DNA of 64,000 nt from Neonectria sp. B-13 (Eukaryota; Ascomycota; Sordariomycetes; Hypocreales; Nectriaceae): the NCBI GenBank assembly GCA_002682825.1, contig NOKP01000001.1, positions 5,335,296-5,399,295 on the forward strand, read 5' to 3'. The translations under genes and the position numbers were made by a program. Position 1 is the stretch's first letter, and each line of letters starts with the position of its first letter. A model generated the notes under the pieces. The model was not told where the DNA came from. It did not search any database and saw nothing but the letters and a program-made list of their open reading frames with translations. This document shows, in pieces, positions 1 through 9,656 of the stretch.

Positions 1-1896
1 GCATCAGGGCGCAGAAGAGACGGGCGCACTCGAACTTGGCACTGCCACGGCCGGAAGCAGGATCACCTGGGTCCCTGTATGGAGTATTCCAACACAAGAA
101 CTCCTTACGGCCCGATGGAGATCCATCATAATCTATTAATCGCACATTCTCGATACCAAATATGGTTTTGAAGTGCTCCTTGGGATTTGCCACGGTGGCG
201 GAGCACGATATAAATTTGATTCGGCGGTTTCCCACGGCAGCACATACTCGTCGTAACCTCCGCATGATGAAGGCAACATGGGATCCCATTTGGCCGTTGT
301 AATAATGTAGCTCGTCAACTAGCACCTTCTGTCAATGGCAGAACAAGTCATGGTTCCGTGATACTTACCGACAACGTATTTCAGGTTCTGCAGAAACGTC
401 CTCCACCGCTCTTCCTGCGGAAGGATCGTGACATGAAGCATATCAGGGTTTGTAAATATGATTCGCGCCTCGTCTCGAATTGCATTGCGTTCGCTCATCG
501 GTGTGTCACCATCGAAGGTCTCAACCACGGTTTCTTCGAGGCCCGGCATATAACTTACCATTTCCTTCAAACTCCGCTTCTGGTCCTGCGCCAGTGCCTT
601 TGTAGGAAAGATGTACATTGCTCTTGAACTATAGTCCTTTTCCAGGGCATAGAGAACAGGAAGCTGGTAGATGAGACTCTTCCCAGAGCTCGTTGAGGTT
701 GACACAACAACATGCTTACCCTCGTAGAGGCTATTGAGCGCCTCAGACTGATGAACATAAAACTGCGTTATTCCCTTTGCATTATAAAGAGCATTTACCA
801 AATTTTGGCTCAGAAGGAAGTGTAAGTCACCGTAGACTGCCTCCTGAGGCTCAAAGACCCGGTGGCCATCTGGTACAATTTGTCCGGTATACCAAGGGCT
901 ATCTTTGAGTTCTTGGACGATTTCTGGTATCGACTTCCGCTCCTTGGGGACGCTCTCCGGGACAGAATCTACTGCTTTATCGGTAGTATCGTCCTCCGTG
1001 ACAGTCTGGATCGGGATATGCGGCTTTGTCTGTTCCTTCAGAACCATATCTGGGTCTAATTTGTCATCCACGCACTTATTCAGAAAGACGTTGACCGCGT
1101 TTGTAAACTTCTCGTTCCGCCTCTCAATCAACGTAGTCATCTGCTTCTGGCTGTAGACGGGCATTCTCAACTGCTCGTCGCGCAGCTTTCGGTTTGGCCG
1201 TGTTGGTTCGCCTGAGGTCTTGTCTACGACCTGGCGTTTCAAGTCTCCATCGATGAACTCAAAGTAGAGAACCTCGCGCCCACTGGATTTAATATCGCTA
1301 CTGGGGTGCTTGTCTAGTCCTTCCGTGCCGGTCAAGCCGCCCACGGACGCATCGTAAGCTGGAGCCTGGGACCTCGATGACTTGCCAGTCCGAAAAACTT
1401 CATCTCTTTCGGCGCCTTTGATGTCGAGTTGCAGCATCACTTCGTCCACGTATGCAAAATTGATGCTCTCAGGACGAAGCGCGACCATGGAAGCGACCTC
1501 TTCGATCGACAGGCTCCGTTTTGTGTGAGCCTCGACAGCCGATTTGATGGTGTCAAAGGTCGTTGCGAGATGCTTGCGAGTACAGCAGAATGTGAAGACA
1601 AGGTTGAGAGCTCGATGGGTTTGTTCCAGGATCTTGAACGACTCTGGCCAGTCAATCAAGCATGAAACTGTCTTGAGGCCAGTTTGGGCGCGAGCCTTTG
1701 CTTTGCCTTCTCTTCCGTTCTTTCCACCTCTTCCACCTCTTCCACTATTTCCGCCTCTCCCAGCTCCCGAATTACTCGTTGAATCGGTTCCTGAGTCTCC
1801 AGTGGTGGGTTCTTGATCCGAGTCACGCTTCCGTTTGCCTCCTCCCTTGGAAGCAGAAAGCCCAGCGACGGCGCTGGGCGTGTTCGGGTCCGACAT
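1..1896 (-). CDS. HRQ1: Hrq1, RecQ4-family ATP-dependent 3'-5' DNA helicase (partial, C-terminus off window)
   Basis: Exon 1 is 1896..369, the intron is 319..368 (donor GTAAGT, acceptor CTAG), and exon 2 runs from 318 off the left edge. The ATG at 1896 (MSDPNTPS) is chosen because the open frame upstream has only a TTG. The N-terminus is disordered and Lys/Gly-rich with an RGG-like stretch. The helicase core follows: Walker A in STSTSSGKS (Lys near residue 406), motif Ia IFPTKALAQDQ, and the DExH box VVVDELHYYNG, which is restored only when the CTAG acceptor is used. Motif III SCSATVANP lies in exon 2. Fungal Hrq1 proteins work in DNA crosslink repair and telomere and genome stability, and carry a DUF1998-type C-terminus that should lie beyond base 1. 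The family call is firm; the function is taken from the family. Confidence 0.9.
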
Positions 1897-2591
1897 GTTG
1901 ATCAGCAGAGCTAATTCACTCAATCGTAAGAAATGAACAGTGCTGACATTGGGGCAGAGCTACTAGATCATTGTGTTTGGTTCGTCGAGTAGGTAGCTTG
2001 GGTTTGGTGAAATTATCAAGGTGGCGATGTAGTCGAGATAAAGGTGGTCGCGGAATTGACGCCAGATCACGTGCACCACCCAAGCTCCCTTAGCCTTCCA
2101 TCCCAAAGACCAAAACTTGGGCATATTTTCTCTCGGGGAGATTCCAGAAGAAGTTGAGGGGACAAATTTCATGTATTGGCATAATTACGAGTCGCATCTC
2201 CAACTTCAGGGCTAGCCTGCTGACGGGGAAACTCTGGGCGGGACCAGAGTTCCCCCTGCCTGTCCTTTTCCCAGCGTCTTACGGCTTCTCAGCTTCCGGT
2301 ATACACAATTCTATCCATGCTGGTTCACCTAGGTGGTTAACAAACCCACCGGCCTCCTGTATGAACACTTCTGTATCAAACTGGGCATTGCCCTGTATCC
2401 TTCAGGCCGATTGCCCGATGCACCCGCGTTGGCTCCTGGCCCGTCTTTCATGTGACCGTCCTATGCATCCAAACCATCCATCCTAGGTAGATAAAGCCTA
2501 ACAAGGGCTACTAAGGGCAGTACACGGCTTGACGACTAGCGTCGTATCATTATCAACTAGCTTCCGATCCCGAGACTTCTTTCTGCAACGC
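1897..2591. other. Non-coding gap between HRQ1 and the Ran-binding protein gene
   Basis: About 0.7 kb holding the 5' leader of HRQ1 and the 3' end of the next minus-strand gene. I find no frame with homology, no splice-consistent ORF and no RNA gene. Confidence 0.6.
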
Positions 2592-4267
2592 CTAGCTGCT
2601 TTGGAGCTCTCTTTGGATGACATTGATTTCACTCATGAAGCTCTTAGCATTCGCGGCGGTCATCTAGAGGCGAGGTCAGCTCAATCTGTATCTCGTCTGA
2701 ATGCAATGTATGTCAACCTACCCGCATCGTGATGCTCACAGGCATCGCCGGCTGACCCTCGAAAGCTGTGAAAAGAATCCCAACAGACTTCAACGAAGCC
2801 TTCTCCTGGAACTTCATTGCAGGCAGAATGGCAGTGTTGAGAATGACGCGGTGGGTCTGGTCCTGTCGCAACAGAAGACGGGCGACTCTATGCCCCTGGG
2901 AGCCGTCCGCGTTCTCATCCGTCTCCAGTGATGAAGCATCAAAGGAACCTGGAACAACAGCGCCGGCGTCGTCGAACTCAACACAGACTTGGGGCACATT
3001 GATCTTCAGCATGCCCGCCCCGCGCTCTTTCCACCCGGCCTCTTTGTCGTGGTAAAACATCTTGGCTCTTACAGATACGATAGTGATCTCGCCCGCCTCA
3101 CCGTCATTTACCTCAACTGGATAGCGTTAGTACGTGGCTGTTGACCTGCAGCACAGAACTCACCCTTCTGGAGCTTAAGCTTCTTCTTCTCTTCAGAGTC
3201 CTTCTCTGGTGATAGGGCTCGCTCGGCTTCTTCAAGCACACCATCCTCGTCGCCGGATCCGTCGTCGTCGTCATCTTCGGCGTCGCTGTCGGGGGCGCCA
3301 AATGGCCTGGCGGGCTTCTCAGCCTTGGTTGCATCACCTCCAAGAGCCGCGAAGCTGCCAAGGGGTTTTATGCCCGAAAGAGCAGAACCAAAAGCGCTCC
3401 CGCCCAGAGTACTTCCAAAGCCATTGGTTCCAGACGATAGACCAGCAAAGGGCGATGCGCCGGTAGTACCGCCAAAGGTCAACTTGGGAGGAGCGGCAGC
3501 CGCGGCAGGCAGGGCAGGTGAAGCGGCAGCCGGGGAAGCAAACGAGGCGAGCTTGGGGCCGGCGGAGGACCCAAAGACGCTGCCCTTTTGTGCGCCGAGT
3601 GATGCGAAGGGCGACGTCCCTGACGATAGCTGGCCGAAGGTGGAGGCGGAAAAGGCACTCGCGGAAGTCGGTGGTTGATATTTTTTGGTTGGTGACTTGC
3701 CAGGCTCGGTGCTCTTGGCGGTTTCGTTGCTCGCAGTCGTTGTTGAGGCCTAGAAGTGCGTTAGGAAGGTGTGCTAGATTCGATGCAGCTCAAAATACAG
3801 TCAGAAAACGCAGATGACAGACGTACCAGATCTGGCTCGTTGGATTCTTCGTCTCGGTGTCGCTTCTTCTCCGGCTCTAGTCGCGAGGCCCTATCCTTGG
3901 CAGAATCGGACGACGCAACACTGTTCGCATCGTTCTCCTCGGGCTCCTTGTCGCCGTCAAGCTGGTCATGGGCGCGCTTCTTCTTAGGCGAGGCAACCTG
4001 CTCCCTCAGGCTCAGGTCGCTGCTGTCGGCGGCATCGGCCGGGGCATCGGCCAGGATGTCGTCCGGGGTCGCGGGGCGAGCGCTGGCGTCGTCGGCCGAG
4101 GCGGAGGGGGTTCCGGAGCCAGCAGCGTCGGCGAGGGCGTCCGGGGGAGGGTCGGAGATGGACGACTGCTTGAGCTCGCGGCGGGCGGCGCGCGTCTCAG
4201 CGTCCTCGTTGGCTTCGACGTTGAGTGGCTCAGTCTTGGGGCTGGCGTCTGGAGCGTCGTCGGCCAT
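2592..4267 (-). CDS. RanBP3/Yrb2-type Ran-binding protein (nuclear export cofactor)
   Basis: Four exons: 4267..3827, 3749..3164, 3116..2722 and 2663..2592, giving 497 aa. The start is the ATG of MADDAPDAS. The first 150 residues are acidic and Ala/Ser-rich, with two basic NLS-like patches (SPKKKRAHD, EPEKKRHRDEE). The middle has FG-type motifs (TFGQL, SPFASLG, SVFGSS, AFGSALSG) followed by a run of Asp. A RanBD1 domain starts near residue 343 (VEVNDGEAGEITIVSVRAK) and includes RLLLRQDQTHRVILN and MKFQEKASLKSV. The second intron has a perfect TACTAAC branch point. The last exon encodes only 23 residues (MTAANAKSFMSEINVIQREL...) and is lost if the ORF is simply read to its first stop at 2713. 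Yrb2 and RanBP3 bind RanGTP and the exportin Crm1. The domain call is firm; the export role is from the family. Confidence 0.88.
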
Positions 4268-4561
4268 GGCGGACGGACTGAGTGTGCGGCGGTTCCGGGT
4301 CGGTAGGATACGAGGAGTTGGCGACGATGACGCTGGGATGGGAGTGGGATGGGACAAAGTCCAGCGAGGCACCGCGCACAGGATAAGGAAATGGGGCTTC
4401 GATAGGATGGGCTAGGTACAAGCCTACAGGTACGCAGCAAGGCGGGCCGGAAAGTACCTCTGCAGTTTGGTGTTGGGGTTGGTTGGTTGGTTGGTTGGGT
4501 TATGCCAGCCAGGGTTCGCGGGGTGGGAGACAGAGAAGAAGAGGTCGAGGGCAAAGACGCT

Positions 4562-4586
4562 TGGGTTTGGGTTTGGGTTTGGGGTT
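4562..4586. repeat. (TTTGGG)n simple repeat
   Basis: Three to four tandem TTTGGG units in the leader of the Ran-binding protein gene, just beside a GGTT run at about 4479-4500. The unit differs from the fungal telomere repeat TTAGGG, so this is treated as a simple repeat. Confidence 0.7.
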
Positions 4587-5147
4587 GTCGATGCCGGGAG
4601 GACGAAGAGACGCGGAGAGTATCACGGCGTTGAGGGTGGGAAGTTGGGGGTTGATACTCGAGTTGGCTCTTCTCTTCTCCGTCGTTGCTCGTGTGGCTCG
4701 TTCGTTGTTAGGTCGCTTCTCGTTTCGTCGCCGACCCAGGAACAAAAGACAAGCAAGCCCAGAGACAATGGCAGAGACAGGCAGAGGCAACCCGACCGCA
4801 CAACCACACTCAGCGCCGGCGGGCGGCTGAAGGCACTGTGGGTGCCTGCGCTCCTCCAATCAAGTCGGTATGACCGCAGACGTCAAAACCGCTACAGCCT
4901 CTAAAAGCCTTCACCGCCCACGCTATTGGGCCCACGCCTGAAGGAGGGGTAAATTAGGTGGCATTTGGCATTTGGCATTGTGGTCGCAGAAATAGCGGCA
5001 AGAACAGCCACAACGGGCAGAAATGACTGGCGGCGCGCGCCGTGCGCTGGCTTCTTTTTCCCTCCATTGTCTCGGACATGAAACCGCCACTCCAACAAAA
5101 CGAACCAGGCAGGCACCGCCATCGGGCATGATGAGCAATGCGTACCT

Positions 5148-5179
5148 ATAATATCATAATATCATAATATCATAATATC
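5148..5179. repeat. Tandem 8-bp repeat (ATAATATC)x4
   Basis: Four exact head-to-tail copies of ATAATATC in otherwise GC-balanced intergenic DNA. No gene overlaps it. Confidence 0.9.
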
Positions 5180-5726
5180 ATGGCCAGAACTTAATGCCCA
5201 AGCAAGAAACTCAATCGAGCCGACAAGGCTGGCAAGACCATGGACGATGGACCCCTCCTGCTTTCCCTTTACTTTGTGTCCCTGTCTGCCGTGACCTAGT
5301 AGTCTTGTAATTAAGAGAAAGTACTGCCCTGGCACCTGGTACGGAGTATGCTGGTTATAATTAAGTGGCCGTCTTCACGGATGGCCCGTACGTATCGATC
5401 TCACAAAACGGTTCAAGAGATGCGCCTCATTGTCATTGCAAGACCAAACACAGCCGCGTTCAGATTATAAAGGTACCCACAGATGGATGCGCAACTTCGT
5501 GGGCAACTAAGAAGAAGAAAAAAACCCAGCAGGCATCAAATAAATCCCAGCCTGTCCCAAGATACAGTTGTTGTAGCCGAAACACCCTCTCAGTCTCGTT
5601 CGACATAGAAATACATATCGGCCTAGCTCGTGGCGTCAGGTGCTCACACGAGGCCCAGCGTTGCCGTCCTGTCTTTGCCATCAACTCCAGCCTTCCCCCC
5701 CGGAAATCCATCTGCTGCGTACCCGC

Positions 5727-6759
5727 TTAGCTGATGAAGCACAAGCAGCCCAGGCCCAAGTAAAAGACCAGCAACGGGTATACCGCAATGGCAACACGGT
5801 TCTTTACAACGCCGCTACCGCCCAAGATGCTAACTCCCGCGGCAAGTGACCACGCAATCAGGACAATATAGACGGGTATCCGGGCGATCCAGTGCAGTCC
5901 CAGCGCCGACATGAGGGCGGCGAGAACCAGGGGGAATAAGGTGTAGCCAATAATGCAGACACTCTGCGCAAAGGAGCTGTTCGTGCCGTTAGTATTTGGC
6001 GCGCACATGCCTTCAGGATGGGGTGGATACTAACATGTTACCTCCCAGCAGCTTGATCTGCAGCGTCACCACAGCCTCGCCGAGCCAAATCATGGCAAAT
6101 ACTCCACTGAAGACACCATCCCTCTGCTCGGCACGCGCCGTAAAGCTCAGCAAAAGACTCAGGAGCAGGCAGAAGATGAGAGGGCCCCAAAGGTCCCAGT
6201 CGCGCAGGCCAGGTGTCATGTTGCTCTGAAGCAGAGCTTCGGTGTCCATCATGCGGCTGGCCAGACCTGTGAGCTCTTCTCTCGTCCCCGAGATGCCAGC
6301 GCCACGGATGTTCGAGTAAGCTCCCCGGATGCCTCCCTCTGAATCGAACATGGTGCCACCCAGCAAGTATTTTGGGTAGAGCACCTCCCGGAGCTTGGCC
6401 CAGACGGCCAGCAGATCGCGGCGTAACGTCTCCCACACGGTTTCGTCAATTGTGTTCTGCGGCGCCTGTCGGTCGTCGCCGGGGATGCGAGAGGTAAGAT
6501 AGCCTTCGTCGAGCGGCTGCGAGGATGAGCTGGAGCCGATGTTGCCCGTCAAGGGCTGTCGCGATGACTGGTTTCCGAGGGGATCATCGAAGTCGTTGAG
6601 ATCGGCTATGCTGCGTTAGTCTCGCGCAGTCTAGAGCAGGCTGAGATGCGACTGCAAGGCGGCACAAATGCGACTCAACATACCGTCATCGGGATCGATC
6701 ATCAAGTCGTCGTCATCCAAAGGCGGATTCTCGTACTGGCCTCGAGCGCTGGACGCCAT
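5727..6759 (-). CDS. YIP4: Yip4/YIPF6-type Yip1-domain Golgi membrane protein
   Basis: Three exons: 6759..6684, 6605..6035 and 5976..5727, giving 298 aa from MASSARGQYENPPLDDDD. The N-terminus is acidic and cytosolic. The conserved block VWAKLREVLYPKYLLGG is followed by DLWGPLIFCLLLSLLLSF and four or five hydrophobic segments ending near VFYLGLGCLCFIS. Splicing GTTAGT to AACAG restores LLGGNISFAQSVCIIGY, a signature of this family; the more obvious GTAACA donor would break the frame. Yip1-family proteins bind Rab GTPases and shape or traffic ER-to-Golgi membranes. The subfamily (Yip4 rather than Yip5) rests on the LLGGNISF and GYTLFPL blocks. Moderately high confidence. Confidence 0.85.
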
Positions 6760-7495
6760 GGTGCTGTGGAGGTGTCGCGGCGGAAAGGAGACGGTACTGT
6801 GGGTTTGGGGGAGGTCTTCGGTATTGGGTTCGTCGGTTCGTCGATGTGGATCACCGCCTGCTGCTTTTTCCGGTCGCGAAACGTAGAAGTGTGGTTTGAT
6901 GGAGAAGTGAGATTGTTCAGGCTCGAAGCTGAAGCTGACGTATCTCGGATGCGAAACTTCCACGGTTGCCTCTCCAAGCCCCTTGAGCAAAACGTGGTCC
7001 AAGCTTCTCATTGGCTCCGGCCAACCACATGTACCGTAGCACCCGAATGGGACGTACTACTAACTTACTGGAGGTGGAAGTACGTACCTCTAAGTAGTCA
7101 TGGTTAGGTCAAGCCCGTACTTGGAATGCAGGCGATACTACGAATATTGTGTAATAAAAGGATATTACCAGTGTTTGAAGCCATGTATAAGCTCACCGCT
7201 CTCAAGTTCTTATCATTTTCAGGATATTCAAAGAAAGTTTTTGCCATTCTTTGTGATGAAGATCGAAAACGGTAAAAGTGACATTCGTTGTCGCTAGTAA
7301 TATCAGGGGTATCTCAGACCTTCCGTAGAGGCCATTGCGAATCGAACGCTTCTTATGTTGCTCCGCCATGTCCATCTCGGTGCTCCTAGATAAACCCTCT
7401 CGGCCCAAAATGGCCTCTACTACTATTTTTGCTTAATCATCGCTCATTATTCTTTTGAATTCCTCCACCAAGGCTCACGGAGTCTCAGGGAGACA
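6760..7495. other. Non-coding gap between the YIP4 and PAS-protein genes
   Basis: About 0.7 kb with the YIP4 leader and the PAS gene 3' region. It is relatively AT-rich around 7.13-7.44 kb. No coding signal was recognised. Confidence 0.55.
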
Positions 7496-8738
7496 TCACG
7501 AGTACCACGTGTATGGATGACTCCGAGGCTCTTCTCTTGCCTCTGAAAGTTTTTGGTGGTTTCCTGGGGTATGATAACTCCCAGTCCATTCGTTTGGTGA
7601 TTGGGGCGTGAGGTCACCCATGTGATCGAGGGAACGTATCTGTTGAGGGCGTAACTGATCCCTATTATTAAGTCCTGGGATGAATGGCTGATGATGTGGG
7701 TAACGAAGTGGTTGTCCTTGTGGACCTGCCTGCGGCGGCCACTGGCTTCCATTGTCGAAAGAATAATCCTCGCCCGGCACAACGGAGCTGTTGAGGATTG
7801 GTCGCTCCCTCGAAGGCTCCGCAAAGAACGGTTCTGCGTGCCGGTGTGATGCTTTCTGACTGTTATCATTGTTCATAGAGCGTAGAGCAGCTTGGTTCTC
7901 AGGGCCCAAGTATGACGAGTGTGCCATGGAAGGATCCCAGATAGGAAGACCCTCTGGGGGCTGCGCTTCGTCCATTGGGAGACCATGGCTGTACGCCGCC
8001 ATATTTCCGTTGATTCCCACAAGCGCCCAAGCAAATACAGCAACATCTCGAATGGACATCATCAATTGGTCAAGGGGGGGGCCTCCTGCAGCTTTGACGT
8101 TCTCCCGTAGAGGCATGTATTGAGGCAACAGTGGGGGCCGGAAGTTATAAAGAACCTCGGGTGAATAGTGAGGTCGGATAGGCTGCTGTCCCCATGGCGC
8201 CGCGAAGAGGCCATTGTCAAAGCCGAAAGGGACGAGGGGGGGGTGGAGGCTTGGTATCTGTGGCCTCGCTCGGCGGAGAATGACGACAAGCCCATCAGAC
8301 GTGCATGACACAACAGCTTCCAGTTCAACGGAGGGGGCAAAGCGCCTTCTTGTACGGCGACATGCTCTCGAATGATGAGGTTCGACGGCTGCTGCAGTCG
8401 TGGAAGAGGCCCATGAGACAGGAGTGTGTGGCGTAGTAGTCCCAGAGGCAGACACGAAAGCTGATGAGCCTATTGCTTGTGATGTCGGAGTCGGCTGTGG
8501 TAAATCGCTGCCCGCGTTCTGCGTATCAATGTCCGGTTCGATCTTGATCGGCGGGCTCGGTTTTGAGTGCGAATCGATATCCATAGCACCTTCCAGCTTG
8601 ACGCCCCCTTCTTCAGAATCGCTTGAGCGCCGCCTATTCCGCGTTTGGTTTTCATTCAAAGGCCGAGGTCCTCTGTTTCGCCTTACACTTTCCATCGGAC
8701 TCATTTGAGTATTTTCATCATCGTCGACGGCCTCTTCA

Positions 8739-8770
<32 letters not shown>

Positions 8771-9656
8771 CTCCTCTTCTTCATCCTCCTCTTGACCTTC
8801 CCCAATGTCGTCGTCCTCGCTCTCTTCGCCCTCAAAATCTTCTGGGCGGCGGGGATCCCTCGACCAGAACCGCAGGTAAGCGATAGAATCGTTAGCCTTT
8901 GCGCTCTCGAGGCATTTGAACGCGTCATCCAAGGAGCTTTCCCGGATGCATTCATAAAAGCTCTTGTGGAGAACCTGTTCAGCCGACACGCCCAGGACGG
9001 AGCTGATGGCTTCAGTTGCAAACATGACCGAGAGAGTTCGGGTGAAGCGATTCAGGATGAGAGCAGCTCGAGGCTCACGTTCGGTAGGGGACATCTTGAA
9101 TTTGGGTGAGAGATGCTCCAGCATGTGGTAGCGGGGGTCTCTAGGCGAGCAGGAGAAGAGGCGGCGGATCTGAGGTGCCTCGATGGCGCGCCCTGCACGT
9201 CAAGTCAGTTTCAGTGGAAGAGAAGATAGAGCTGAGCGAGCTCAGATGGGAGTCAATGTGTTGCGCGACGTACTCTCACTCTTCTCCCCGCGCCGGTAGA
9301 TGCTGGTGCATGCAACAAGGACATCATGGACGATAGTGAAGCAGCACTCGCAACTAATCCAGCGGCCGTCACGAGAGCGGATACGGGCATAATGCAAAAC
9401 CGCGGCCTTGTCAAGGAGCACACCACGACTATGGACGGAGCGGGCGAAAGGCACCTCTTGCGGGTGAAAGTAGTCAAAGCTAGACCTGCCGAGGACCTCT
9501 CGGGGGGAGTAACCGAGTATGTCGACGACGGACTCGGATGCGTAGAGTATATTGGCATCCGGCGTCAGATCTTTGAGGAGAGCCTGTCAGAAGGGCCAAA
9601 GTTGAATGTCACGGAACCGGCAACTCACTGTGTATTGTCATAAACGTCTGCTCCAT
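7496..9656 (-). CDS. Two-PAS-domain protein with a long acidic insert (white-collar-like PAS module, no zinc finger)
   Basis: Three exons: 9656..9629, 9570..9274 and 9192..7496, giving 673 aa. The first acceptor is a non-obvious AAAG that yields MEQTFMTIHNLTPDANILYAS, a typical PAS start. PAS 1 (residues 1-108) contains SVVDILGYSPREVLGRS, FDYFHPQEVP and RIRSRDGRWISCECC. PAS 2 begins near residue 150 (RAALILNRFTRTLSVMFAT) and reaches YLRFWSRDPRR at about 224. Residues 225-396 are an acidic, Ser/Pro-rich insert with a Glu run of about 20, and the last PAS strands appear to resume at VELEAVVSCTSDGLVVILRR (397-416). The C-terminus is Pro/Gln-rich. No LOV cysteine motif (NCRFLQ) and no GATA finger is present, so flavin photosensing is not expected. 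It may be a transcriptional co-regulator; the ligand and partners are unknown. Confidence 0.8.
8740..8800 (-). repeat. Trinucleotide run coding poly-Glu in the PAS protein
   Basis: A GAA/GAG-rich run (TTC/CTC on the plus strand) encodes a nearly uninterrupted stretch of Glu and Asp inside the insert of the second PAS domain. Such runs vary in length by slippage. Confidence 0.75.

Larger units (their letters stand above)
4268..5726. other. Non-coding gap upstream of the Ran-binding protein gene
   Basis: About 1.5 kb with the leader of the Ran-binding gene and the 3' end of the Yip4 gene. It contains GGTT and TTTGGG simple repeats near 4.48-4.59 kb and an 8-bp tandem repeat at 5.15 kb. No convincing coding frame was seen. 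Confidence 0.6.

Noticed and set aside
1897..1923. N-terminal extension of Hrq1 to 1923
   Set aside because: The extended frame begins at TTG; the first ATG in frame is at 1896.
4562..4586. Telomere-like TTTGGG repeat
   Set aside because: The unit is not TTAGGG and the run is only about 25 bp, inside a gene leader.
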